Positions 53,644-61,179 of a DNA stretch of 64,000 bases are shown here, piece after piece. Each line of letters starts with the position of its first letter. The first letter of the stretch is position 1. Below the pieces are notes generated by a model. That model searched no databases. It was not told the origin of the DNA and saw nothing but the letters and a program-made list of their open reading frames with translations. Both the position numbers and the translations under genes were made by a program. Source of the stretch: Pseudomonas sp. TCU-HL1 (lineage in GTDB: Bacteria > Pseudomonadota > Gammaproteobacteria > Pseudomonadales > Pseudomonadaceae); the NCBI RefSeq assembly GCF_001708505.1, contig NZ_CP015992.1, forward strand, positions 5,084,001-5,148,000, given 5' to 3'.

Positions 53644-53691
53644 GAGCGAGCTCTGCTCGCGAAGCCGTTCGCGAGCAGAGCTCGCTCCTAC
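53640..53691. repeat. Perfect REP hairpin between LOV and LitR genes
   Basis: 24-bp perfect arms (GTAGGAGCGAGCTCTGCTCG and its inverse) with a 4-base loop. It starts in the last codon of the LOV gene and lies 17 bases from the stop of the convergent regulator gene, so it can terminate both. Confidence 0.9.
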
Positions 53692-53708
53692 AAGGTTTGG
53701 TTGACGGT

Positions 53709-54656
53709 TCAGGTATCCAGATGTCCAGCGAGCAGTTGCCGCAGGCGTCGCTGCATCAGTCGGCCTTCGCTGCCCAGGCAGGCCAGCGGGGAGCCATCGA
53801 GCTCTTCGCTCAACAGGTCAGCCATTTCACCGGCCACCGCCAGCGGGCACTCCAGCCCCAGAGCCATGCGTTTCAGCTGCAGGTGAAGGTCATCCGCCGG
53901 AGGCTGGTTGGAGAAGAGCACCAACGCCTGGGGCTGCAGCTTGTCGCACACCATCGCCAGCTCCGCCAGCGGCTGCCCCAGGCCAAGCACGCTGACCGAC
54001 ACATCGCTGCTACCCAGCAGCACGCCTGCCACCAGCAACTCCAGCTCACGACCCTGCTCCGGCAGGGGTGCCAGCACCACACGCTCGCGCTGGCCACAAC
54101 GGGCCATCTGCAAACGCTGCAGGACACGAGCCCGGAGAAAGCTGTCGAAGAACACCCACTCACTGCCACGGCCGAACTCGTCCTGGCGCAGCAGGAGTTC
54201 CTGCCAGACCGGCATCAGCACATCGGTGAACACCACGTGCAACGGGTAGGTAGAAAACACCTGGCCGTAGACGCGCTCCAGTTCGGCCTCGTCCAGGGTG
54301 GACACCGCGTTGCGCACCATGGTGCGCCATTCACTCCATTCCCCCGCCGCCACGTCCTCGTGGAGCGGCATCACCGGTGCCTTGGCGGCATTGCTGCGGG
54401 CAAGCAACTTGCCCACCTTGCTCACCGAAACACCGCGTTCGATCCAGGCGAGGATGCTGCGCACCGCCTCGACATCCGCCAGGGAGTAGAGCCGGTGACC
54501 GCTGTCGGTACGGATCGGCTGGATCAGCCCATAGCGCCGCTCCCAGGCACGCAGGGTGACGGGATTGACGCCGGTCAGACGTGACACTTCCCGAATCGGG
54601 AAGAGTTCTTCCCGTTTCAGGGCGGCCGAGGCAAGGGATGCACCGGATTCGGTCAT
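53709..54656 (-). CDS. LitR/CarH-type MerR regulator lacking B12 ligands (PplR-like)
   Basis: A 315-residue regulator. The MerR helix-turn-helix is FPIREVSRLTGVNPVTLRAW followed by ERRYGLIQPIRTDSGHRLYS. The remainder has the CarH/LitR layout: a helical bundle and a Rossmann B12-binding-like fold. The B12 residues are absent: the Glu-His of the W-x9-EH motif is replaced (SEWVFFDSFLRARV has Trp for His), and the lower-ligand His of the DxHxxG-type loop is missing in LPEQGRELELLVAG. This is the class that in P. putida depends on a LOV partner. ATG at 54656 is preferred; a TTG three codons earlier is possible. Confidence 0.88.
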   Translation of the reverse strand: MTESGASLASAALKREELFPIREVSRLTGVNPVTLRAWERRYGLIQPIRTDSGHRLYSLADVEAVRSILAWIERGVSVSKVGKLLARSNAAKAPVMPLHEDVAAGEWSEWRTMVRNAVSTLDEAELERVYGQVFSTYPLHVVFTDVLMPVWQELLLRQDEFGRGSEWVFFDSFLRARVLQRLQMARCGQRERVVLAPLPEQGRELELLVAGVLLGSSDVSVSVLGLGQPLAELAMVCDKLQPQALVLFSNQPPADDLHLQLKRMALGLECPLAVAGEMADLLSEELDGSPLACLGSEGRLMQRRLRQLLAGHLDT

Positions 54657-54887
54657 GGCGGTCAATCATCAGGGGAAATATTCACGCAGTTTAAACCTTG
54701 TTGCGCAGATTCCAATTGGCGGCAGGCCACGGCGGGCGCGGCACGACCTGCCGGTCATCCTTCGCGCTGGCGCTTTGCCGAAAAACCGGAATAATCCTTG
54801 CCTCTTTTTCAACGCAGCCCACCACCCCGGCGCTGCGTGATGCGCCGCGCCCTACCCGGGCGGCGCTTGGTTGCGAGGAGATACACG

Positions 54888-55457
54888 ATGTCTGCCGATC
54901 CCGTCACCCTGATGGTGGCCCGCCGCGTCGCCCGCGAGCGCTACCACGACTTCATGGCCTGGCTACGCGAAGGCGAGCAACTGGCCGCCGATTTTCCCGG
55001 CTACCTGGGCTCGGGTGTCCTGGCGCCACCGCCGAATGACGACGAGTTCCAGATGATTTTCCGCTTCGTCGACGAACCGACGATGGCCGCCTGGGAGCAC
55101 TCCGCCTCGCGCCGCGCCTGGCTGGAGCGTGGTACCGGCCTGTTCGAACAACCCCACGAACATCGCGCCCTGGGCCTGGACGCCTGGTTCGGCAAGGCCG
55201 AGCAGCGGCCCCCGCGCTGGAAGCAGAGTGTGGCGATCTGGCTGGCGTTCTTCCCGGTGTCCCTGGCCTTCAACCTGCTGTTCGGCGGCTGGCTGGGCGA
55301 CTTGTCGCTGCTCCTGCGCATTCTGCTCAGCACCCTGGTGCTGACGCCGCTGATGACCTACTGGTTCATCCCGCTCTCCACCCGCCTGCTAGCCCCCTGG
55401 CTGCAAGGCACTCGCCCGGCCTCCACACGCACTGGCGCGGCGGTCCATTCCCGTTAA
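54888..55457 (+). CDS. Antibiotic-biosynthesis-monooxygenase-like membrane protein
   Basis: A 189-residue protein. Residues about 5-100 form an ABM ferredoxin-like fold (VTLMVARRVARERYHDFMAW, FPGYLGSGVLAPPPNDDEFQ, FRFVDEPTMAAWEHSA). Two membrane helices follow (about 113-134 and 142-165). GAGGAG precedes the start at 54888. It is divergent from the LitR-like gene and directly followed by the pterin operon and its TGTACA site. Function unknown; the ABM fold often binds heme or lipophilic substrates. Confidence 0.75.
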   Translation: MSADPVTLMVARRVARERYHDFMAWLREGEQLAADFPGYLGSGVLAPPPNDDEFQMIFRFVDEPTMAAWEHSASRRAWLERGTGLFEQPHEHRALGLDAWFGKAEQRPPRWKQSVAIWLAFFPVSLAFNLLFGGWLGDLSLLLRILLSTLVLTPLMTYWFIPLSTRLLAPWLQGTRPASTRTGAAVHSR

Positions 55458-55466
55458 CTCAACAGG

Positions 55467-55495
55467 AGTTGTACACAGCCAGCCTGCGTACAACT
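55467..55495. promoter_or_regulatory. Candidate LitR/PplR operator, site 1
   Basis: Perfect 8-bp inverted arms AGTTGTAC / GTACAACT around a 13-base spacer, 10 bases after the ABM-like gene. As a direct repeat it reads TGTACA-N11-CGTACA, near the published PplR1 consensus T(G/A)TACA-N12-TGTA(C/T)A. It shares TTGTACACAGCCAGCC with site 2. Confidence 0.6.
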
Positions 55496-55584
55496 CATCT
55501 CGCACCGGCTCTGCCCGCGCCGTTCGTCGAATCAAGCACTTAGCCTCGCCGCCCGATGCACCATCAGTCGGCGAGCGCGCGCAT

Positions 55585-55611
55585 TTGTACACAGCCAGCC
55601 CCTGGTATAAC
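55585..55611 (+). promoter_or_regulatory. Candidate LitR/PplR operator and promoter of folM-folE-folX, site 2
   Basis: TGTACA-N12-GGTATA differs from the PplR1 consensus at one base. The second half overlaps an extended -10 element (TGGTATAAC), and TTGTAC occupies the -35 position with a short 15-base spacing. It lies about 60 bases before folM, where a MerR-type regulator would act. Confidence 0.62.
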
Positions 55612-55672
55612 GTTCTACACATTCGCCCCGGCCGTCTCCGGCCCCCCGCTTGTTCCCCCGCACGAGGCGTTC

Positions 55673-56383
55673 ATGAGCCGTCCCGCCGCCCCCATCCTGA
55701 TCACCGGTGCCAGCCAGCGCATCGGCCTCTATTGCGCCGAGCGCCTGCTGGACGACGGCCAGCCGGTGATCATCAGCTACCGCACCGAACGCGACGGCGT
55801 GCAGCACCTGCGCCAGCGCGGTGCCCTGGCACTGCAGGCGGACTTCTCCCATGAAGCGGGCATTCTTGCCTTCATCGATGAACTCAAGGGCAGCACCGAC
55901 AGCTTGCGTGCCATCGTCCACAACGCTTCGGACTGGCTGACCGAAGCCCCCGGCCAGGAAGCCGATGCCTTCAAGCGCATGTTCAGCGTGCACATGCTGG
56001 CGCCCTACCTGATCAACCTGCACTGCGAAGAGCTGCTGCGCCGTAGCAGCCCGGCGGACATCATCCACCTCAGCGACGATGTGGCGCGCAAGGGCAGCGA
56101 GAAGCGCATCGCCTACTGCGCCAGCAAGGCCGGGCTGGATAACCTGACGCTGTCGTTCGCCGCGCGCTTCGCCCCGCACATCAAAGTCAACGGCATTGCG
56201 CCGGCGCTGGTGATGTTCAATGCCGATGACGACGACGCTTACCGCAAGAAGACCCTGGCCAAGTCGGCGCTGGGCATCGAGCCCGGCCCCCAGGTGGTTT
56301 ACCAGGGCCTGCGTTACCTCCTGGACAACGCCTACGTCACCGGAACGACCCTCACCCTGAACGGCGGCCGCCACCTGAAGTGA
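55673..56383 (+). CDS. folM: Dihydromonapterin reductase (FolM)
   Basis: A 236-residue SDR of the FolM branch. The NADP site is ILITGASQRIGLYCAERLL, the motif NAG is replaced by HNASDW, and the catalytic Tyr-Lys is in IAYCASKAGLDNLTLSFAAR. GAGG lies 5 bases before the start. It reduces dihydromonapterin to tetrahydromonapterin, the likely cofactor of phenylalanine hydroxylase in pseudomonads. First gene of folM-folE-folX. Confidence 0.87.
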   Translation: MSRPAAPILITGASQRIGLYCAERLLDDGQPVIISYRTERDGVQHLRQRGALALQADFSHEAGILAFIDELKGSTDSLRAIVHNASDWLTEAPGQEADAFKRMFSVHMLAPYLINLHCEELLRRSSPADIIHLSDDVARKGSEKRIAYCASKAGLDNLTLSFAARFAPHIKVNGIAPALVMFNADDDDAYRKKTLAKSALGIEPGPQVVYQGLRYLLDNAYVTGTTLTLNGGRHLK

Positions 56384-56405
56384 TGCGGCCGCAAGGACTG
56401 TCACC

Positions 56406-56966
56406 ATGAGCGACGAGATAATCGGGCACTACCGGGAAATCCTCCTGGGGCTGGGCGAGAACCCGGACCGCGAAGGCCTGCGCGATACGCCCATGCGCGC
56501 CGCCAAGGCCATGCGCTATCTCTGCCACGGTTACGAGCAGAGCCTGGAGGGGATCGTCAATGGCGCCCTGTTCGCCTCGGACAACGACGAGATGGTGGCA
56601 GTCAAGGACATCGAGCTCTATTCCCTGTGCGAGCACCACCTGTTGCCCTTCATCGGCAAGGCCCATGTAGCGTACATTCCCACCGGCAAGGTGCTGGGGC
56701 TGTCGAAGATCGCACGCATCGTCGACATGTTCGCCCGGCGGCTGCAGATCCAGGAGAACCTCACCCGCCAGATCGCCGAGGCGGTGCAACAGGTCACCGG
56801 CGCCGCCGGTGTGGGGGTGGTGATCGAAGCCCAGCACATGTGCATGATGATGCGCGGTGTGGAAAAGCAGAACTCGGTGATGAGCACCTCGGTGATGCTC
56901 GGGACCTTCAGGGCATCCCAGAACACCCGACACGAATTCCTGAAACTGATCAAGCGGAGCAACTAG
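56406..56966 (+). CDS. folE: GTP cyclohydrolase I
   Basis: A 186-residue GTP cyclohydrolase I. Zinc ligands are in LCEHHLLPFIGKAHVAYIP and in AQHMCMMMRGV; the substrate region KVLGLSKIARIVDMFARRLQ is intact. It makes dihydroneopterin triphosphate, the entry to folate and monapterin. It sits between folM and folX, 22 and 3 bp from them. The photoinducible folE in P. putida KT2440 makes light control here plausible. Confidence 0.95.
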   Translation: MSDEIIGHYREILLGLGENPDREGLRDTPMRAAKAMRYLCHGYEQSLEGIVNGALFASDNDEMVAVKDIELYSLCEHHLLPFIGKAHVAYIPTGKVLGLSKIARIVDMFARRLQIQENLTRQIAEAVQQVTGAAGVGVVIEAQHMCMMMRGVEKQNSVMSTSVMLGTFRASQNTRHEFLKLIKRSN

Positions 56967-56969
56967 AGA

Positions 56970-57341
56970 ATGCCGCGACTGGAGCCCGGAATGGCGCGAA
57001 TCCGCGTCAAGGACCTGCGCCTGCGCACCTTCATCGGAATCAAGGAGGAGGAAATCCTCAACAAGCAGGATGTGCTGATCAACCTCACCATCCTGTACCC
57101 GGCCGAAGAGGCGGTGCGCGACAACGACATCGACCACGCGCTGAACTACCGCACCATCACCAAGGCGATCATCCGCCACGTCGAAGAAAACCGCTTCGCC
57201 CTGCTGGAACGCCTGACCCAGGAAATCCTCGACCTGGTCATGGCCAACCCCAGCGTGCGCTACGCCGAGGTGGAAGTGGACAAGCCCCATGCGCTGCGCT
57301 TTGCCGAGTCGGTGTCCATCACGCTCGCCGGCCACCGCTGA
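56970..57341 (+). CDS. folX: Dihydroneopterin triphosphate 2'-epimerase (FolX)
   Basis: A 123-residue tunnelling-fold protein. Conserved parts are LRLRTFIGIKEEEILNKQDV, ALNYRTITKAIIRHVEENRF and LLERLTQEILDLVM. It epimerises dihydroneopterin triphosphate to dihydromonapterin triphosphate. The gene starts 3 bases after folE, completing the set folM-folE-folX needed for tetrahydromonapterin. Confidence 0.9.
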   Translation: MPRLEPGMARIRVKDLRLRTFIGIKEEEILNKQDVLINLTILYPAEEAVRDNDIDHALNYRTITKAIIRHVEENRFALLERLTQEILDLVMANPSVRYAEVEVDKPHALRFAESVSITLAGHR

Positions 57342-57448
57342 CAACCCGTCCACGACATCGTGGGCAGGTTCTGACTGATTTGCCGCGGCCAAGGAGGGCT
57401 CTTATCATCCCTGCCAATTCCTCCCGCAAGCCCCAGGAGAGTCCTGCC

Positions 57449-57742
57449 ATGACCGAGCAAGAACGCCTCGAACTCGAAGCCGCCGCCTTCCGCAGTCTGG
57501 TGCAACACCTTCGCAGCCGCCCCGATGTGCAGAACATCGACCTGATGAACCTCGCCGGTTTCTGCCGCAACTGCCTGTCCAAGTGGTACAAGGCCGCGGC
57601 CGATGACCTGGGCCTGGACGTCACCCCGGACCAGGCGCGCGAAGAAATCTACGGCATGCCCTACGCCGACTGGAAAGCCAAACACCAGCAAGAAGCCAGC
57701 GCCGAGCAACAAGCGGCCTTCAACAAAGCGAACAAAGAATGA
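57449..57742 (+). CDS. DUF1244 protein
   Basis: A 97-residue DUF1244 protein. The family core DLMNLAGFCRNCLSKWYKAA with a CxxC pair and YGMPYADWKAKHQ is present. AGGAG lies 7 bases before the start. The stop overlaps the HopJ-like gene start (ATGA). The family is widespread in proteobacteria with no known function. Confidence 0.85.
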   Translation: MTEQERLELEAAAFRSLVQHLRSRPDVQNIDLMNLAGFCRNCLSKWYKAAADDLGLDVTPDQAREEIYGMPYADWKAKHQQEASAEQQAAFNKANKE

Positions 57743-58080
57743 GCAATCTGAACGACTTCCGCGCCCGCCTGCACAGCGACCAGCACGTCTTCGCCGATAC
57801 CCTGGCGTTCATCGCCGAGGGCTACGACTACCAGCAGAGCGCCTTCGCCAACGGCGCTGTGGAAAACACTGCCGGCCAGAACGAAGGCTCCTGCAAGACC
57901 CTGGGCCTGGCCCTGCTGGAAGGCTTCAGCCTGGAAGAGACCCTGCTGGCCTTCGGCGAGCACTACCGGTCGGTGCTGGCCACCCCGGAAGGCAGCGACC
58001 ACGGCAATATCCGCGCCCTGATGAACACCGGCCTCGCGGGCGTGCGCTTCGAACGCCAACCGCTGCAACGCAAGGCCTGA
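57739..58080 (+). CDS. HopJ-like family protein
   Basis: A 113-residue protein of the family annotated as HopJ type III effector. Core motifs are DTLAFIAEGYDYQQSAFANG and NEGSCKTLGLALLEGFSLEE. It is coupled to DUF1244. The family is widespread in non-pathogens and nothing here suggests secretion, so the effector name should not be read as a function. Confidence 0.83.
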   Translation: MSNLNDFRARLHSDQHVFADTLAFIAEGYDYQQSAFANGAVENTAGQNEGSCKTLGLALLEGFSLEETLLAFGEHYRSVLATPEGSDHGNIRALMNTGLAGVRFERQPLQRKA

Positions 58081-58252
58081 TCCCCCGCCGCCCTGTCCGG
58101 GGCGGCATTTCCTTAGGCTCCGGCTTCCGTTTTCTATCAGCAATGGCTGACAGAAATTTTCTACCAAACGCGTAGGATTCTCATCAGACAGCTGTGGAGA
58201 TAACGGCATTCGTCCCCACAGGAAAAGCCCCACTCTCTGCCGGAGCGCACGG

Positions 58253-58840
58253 ATGCAGCAGACCCTCGTGTGGAAGCCACTGACAACGCCCGGTGTCGAA
58301 AGCCTGCACCTGTCGATGGATGAACAAGGTATCCATGCCAGCAGCCACCTGATCCAGAATCGGCATGGCCAGAGCATCGCGGTCACCTATGTGCTGGACA
58401 GCGACCCGCGCTGGCGCTTTCGCCATCTCTGGCTGAAAGTCGAAAACCATGGCCAGCGCAGCCTGCGCCTGGATCGCGACATCCGCGGACGCTGGCTGCT
58501 CAACGGCCAGCACCGCCGCGATCTCGACCCGTGCCAGTTGGTGATGCTTTCCGGCACCCCCTTCACTCACACCCCGGCACTGCAACGCTGCGGCCTGGCA
58601 ACCGGCCAGAGCGAACAGTTGCAGGTCGCCTACATTGACCTGCCAAGCCTGCGGGTCGAAGCGCGCCAGCTGCGCTACTACTGCTTGCGCCAGCAGGCCC
58701 AGCAGAGCCTGTATCGCTGCGAGGCGGAAGGTCGCAAGGCGGTCGAGCTGACGGTGGACGGCCAATCCCTGCTGCTGGAGGCCCCGGGCCTGTACCAGCG
58801 CATGAGCGCGCGGACCCTGTCGTTGAGTTCCTGGGTCTGA
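58253..58840 (+). CDS. Putative glycolipid-binding protein (DUF1089)
   Basis: A 195-residue protein resembling the putative glycolipid-binding (PF06475) family, with GVESLHLSMDEQGIHASSHL, RWRFRHLWLKVENHGQRSL and LRVEARQLRYYCL. It has no signal peptide or membrane segment. GGAG precedes the start. Single gene; role unknown. The 172 bases before it carry a GC hairpin (58087-58110) and a half repeat ending GTCCCCACAGG. Confidence 0.75.
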   Translation: MQQTLVWKPLTTPGVESLHLSMDEQGIHASSHLIQNRHGQSIAVTYVLDSDPRWRFRHLWLKVENHGQRSLRLDRDIRGRWLLNGQHRRDLDPCQLVMLSGTPFTHTPALQRCGLATGQSEQLQVAYIDLPSLRVEARQLRYYCLRQQAQQSLYRCEAEGRKAVELTVDGQSLLLEAPGLYQRMSARTLSLSSWV

Positions 58841-58849
58841 TGCAAGCCT

Positions 58850-59036
58850 GCGGCAGGTTGGGCCGGGGTACGAAGCCCAACACATCGTCGAGGACGTACG
58901 TGAACGGCCGTCGGAGTAGTCTGCCACCTTGTAGCCCGGATGAAATCCGGGAGCAGTGGTTAGACTTTCCCCGGATTTCATCCGGGCTACCAAGCTGCAA
59001 AGCGCTCCAGTCCTGTGGGGGAATTCATTCGCAGCC
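58850..59036. repeat. Nested REP cluster between glycolipid-binding gene and trxB
   Basis: In order: a GTTGGGCC / GAAGCCCAAC repeat (about 58857-58890), a 29-base tract shared with 15589-15617, a GTAGCCCGGATGAAATCCGG pair (58931-58990), and a GTGGGGGAATTCATTCGCAG arm. The shared tract is interrupted by the GTAGCCCGGATG pair relative to the 15.6-kb copy. Confidence 0.8.
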
Positions 59037-59044
59037 CCAAATGG

Positions 59045-59068
59045 AAAGCCCCCGCATTTGCGGGGGCT
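59045..59068 (-). terminator. Terminator hairpin after trxB
   Basis: Perfect 10-bp arms AGCCCCCGCA / TGCGGGGGCT with a 2-base loop, about 18 bases beyond the trxB stop; the T-tract is weak. Confidence 0.75.
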
Positions 59069-59085
59069 CTCTATGTGGGCAGGTC

Positions 59086-60033
59086 TTACTGCGCGTCGAG
59101 GTAACGCTCGACATCCAGGGCGGCCATGCAACCGGCGCCGGCCGAGGTGATGGCCTGGCGATAGACGTGGTCGGCCACATCGCCGGCCGCGAACACGCCG
59201 GGGATGCTGGTGGCGGTGGCATTGCCATCGCGGCCACCGTTGACCACCAGGTAGCCGTCCTTGAGGGCCAGTTGGCCTTCGAACAGCGAGGTGTTCGGCG
59301 TATGGCCGATGGCGACGAACAGGCCGTCGACCTTCAGCTCGTCGGTGCTGCCGTTGTTGCGCTTCAGGCGCACACCGGTGACGCCCATGTCATCGCCCAG
59401 CACCTCATCCACCGCGGCATTCAGCTTGAGTTCGATCTTGCCTTCGGCAACCCGCGCCATGAGCTTGTCCTGAAGGATCTTCTCGGCGCGGAAGGTTTCG
59501 CGACGATGTACCAGGGTCACCTTGCTGGCGATGTTGGCCAGGTACAGCGCCTCTTCCACCGCCGTGTTGCCGCCGCCCACCACCGCAACTTCGCGGTTGC
59601 GGTAGAAGAAGCCGTCACAGGTGGCGCAGGCGGATACGCCCTTGCCCATGAACGCTTCCTCGGACGGAAGCCCCAGGTAACGCGCGCTGGCGCCCGTGGC
59701 GATGATCAGTGCGTCGCAGGTGTAGGTAGCGCTGTCGCCAACCAGGGTGAACGGTTTGCCAGCCAGGTCGACGGCGTTGATGTGGTCGAAGACGATCTCG
59801 GTCTCGAAACGCTCGGCGTGTTCCTGCATGCGCTGCATCAGCGCCGGGCCGGTCAGGCCGTGAGGGTCGCCGGGCCAGTTGTCGACTTCAGTGGTGGTGG
59901 TCAACTGTCCGCCGGCCTGCATGCCGGTGATCAGCAGCGGCTTGAGGTTGGCACGGGCGGCGTAGACGGCGGCGCTGTAACCTGCCGGGCCGGAACCGAG
60001 GATGATGACCCGCGAATGACGTGCAACGGACAT
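59086..60033 (-). CDS. trxB: Thioredoxin reductase
   Basis: A 315-residue low-molecular-weight thioredoxin reductase. The FAD motif is VIILGSGPAGYSAAVYAARA, the redox pair is CATC in GVSACATCDGFFYRN, NADPH binds at VVGGGNTAVEEALYL, and the C-terminal FAD motif is GVFAAGDVAD. Reduces thioredoxin with NADPH in the cytoplasm. The start is preceded by a purine-rich GGAG. Single gene. Confidence 0.96.
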   Translation of the reverse strand: MSVARHSRVIILGSGPAGYSAAVYAARANLKPLLITGMQAGGQLTTTTEVDNWPGDPHGLTGPALMQRMQEHAERFETEIVFDHINAVDLAGKPFTLVGDSATYTCDALIIATGASARYLGLPSEEAFMGKGVSACATCDGFFYRNREVAVVGGGNTAVEEALYLANIASKVTLVHRRETFRAEKILQDKLMARVAEGKIELKLNAAVDEVLGDDMGVTGVRLKRNNGSTDELKVDGLFVAIGHTPNTSLFEGQLALKDGYLVVNGGRDGNATATSIPGVFAAGDVADHVYRQAITSAGAGCMAALDVERYLDAQ

Positions 60034-60320
60034 GGCTGACTCCTGCCCTCAGGGCAATAAAAAGGAGCCACTGCGGCACTTGGGGAAGGCTTTGGGTGCA
60101 GTGGCCCCGTTGAACCGGGTCTGGCCGTTACCGATTGGCCAGCAATGGGCGCAAGGTTACCGAGGGGTCCTCGATAGCGGAAATACCCGCTCTCAATCCC
60201 ACCCATAGGCGGCACCTATTGGCGTAATGGCCATCAAATTTGTTCCGAGCCTTTTCCAGGCTTTCCACGCCGCCGGCAAAGCCGTTAAGGTCGGCGCGTT
60301 TGCAACCTTGGGGGACCACC

Positions 60321-61088
60321 ATGCCTGCACCCACACTATCCGGGCCGCAATACCTCGGCGAAGGACTGAAGCTGATCCTCAGCCCCGGACTGCGCCTGTT
60401 CGTCCTGCTGCCGCTGACCGTCAACCTGCTGCTGTTCGCCGCCCTGATCGGCTTCGCGATGCAGGAATTCAGCGGCTGGGTCGACGCTTTCATGCCCACG
60501 CTTCCCGACTGGCTGAGCGTCCTCCAGTACCTGCTCTGGCCACTGTTCGTGCTGCTGGTGGTGGTGCTGGTGTTCTTCACCTTCACCATGCTGGCCAACA
60601 TCATCGCCGCGCCCTTCAACGGTTTCCTCGCCGAGAAGGTGGAAGTGGTGGTGCGCGGCCAGGACGATTTCCCGGCCTTCAGCTGGGCCGAGCTGATGGC
60701 CATGATCCCGCGTACCGTGGGCCGCGAGCTGCGCAAGCTGGCCTACTTCCTGCCGCGCGCCGGCGCCCTGCTGATCCTCTCCTTCATCCCCGGCGTCAAC
60801 CTGCTGGCCACGCCGCTGTGGATCATCTTCGGCATCTGGATGATGGCAGTGCAGTACATCGACTACCCGGCGGACAACCACAAGCTGGGCTGGAACGAGA
60901 TGCTCGCCTGGCTGCGGGAGAAACGCTGGCAGAGCCTGGGTTTTGGCGGCATCACCTACCTGGCGCTGCTGATTCCCTTCGTGAACATCGTGATGATGCC
61001 CGCCGCCGTCGCCGGCGCGACGCTGTTCTGGGTGCGCGAGCAAGGCGATCTGGCCCTGCAGAAGCAATCCGGCCAGGTGGTGCGCTAG
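60321..61088 (+). CDS. cysZ: Sulfate transporter CysZ
   Basis: A 255-residue inner-membrane protein of the CysZ/EI24 family. Hydrophobic stretches are at about 22-45, 65-95, 140-170 and 205-230. Conserved parts are YLGEGLKLILSPGLRLFVLL and MLANIIAAPFNGFLAEKVE. The start at 60321 is preceded by GGGGGA. CysZ mediates sulfate uptake for cysteine synthesis. The upstream 287 bases (60034-60320) show no gene. Confidence 0.87.
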   Translation: MPAPTLSGPQYLGEGLKLILSPGLRLFVLLPLTVNLLLFAALIGFAMQEFSGWVDAFMPTLPDWLSVLQYLLWPLFVLLVVVLVFFTFTMLANIIAAPFNGFLAEKVEVVVRGQDDFPAFSWAELMAMIPRTVGRELRKLAYFLPRAGALLILSFIPGVNLLATPLWIIFGIWMMAVQYIDYPADNHKLGWNEMLAWLREKRWQSLGFGGITYLALLIPFVNIVMMPAAVAGATLFWVREQGDLALQKQSGQVVR

Positions 61089-61179
61089 CGCGCCCTTTCG
61101 GATAAGCCACCGGGCCACCGTCACACAGGCGTCACCTGGCTGTCACGCGGGCTACACGGCCCGTGTCGACACTGGCGTC

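Noticed and set aside
57739..58080. HopJ annotation as evidence for type III secretion
   Set aside because: The family is found in many non-pathogens; no secretion or chaperone genes are nearby.
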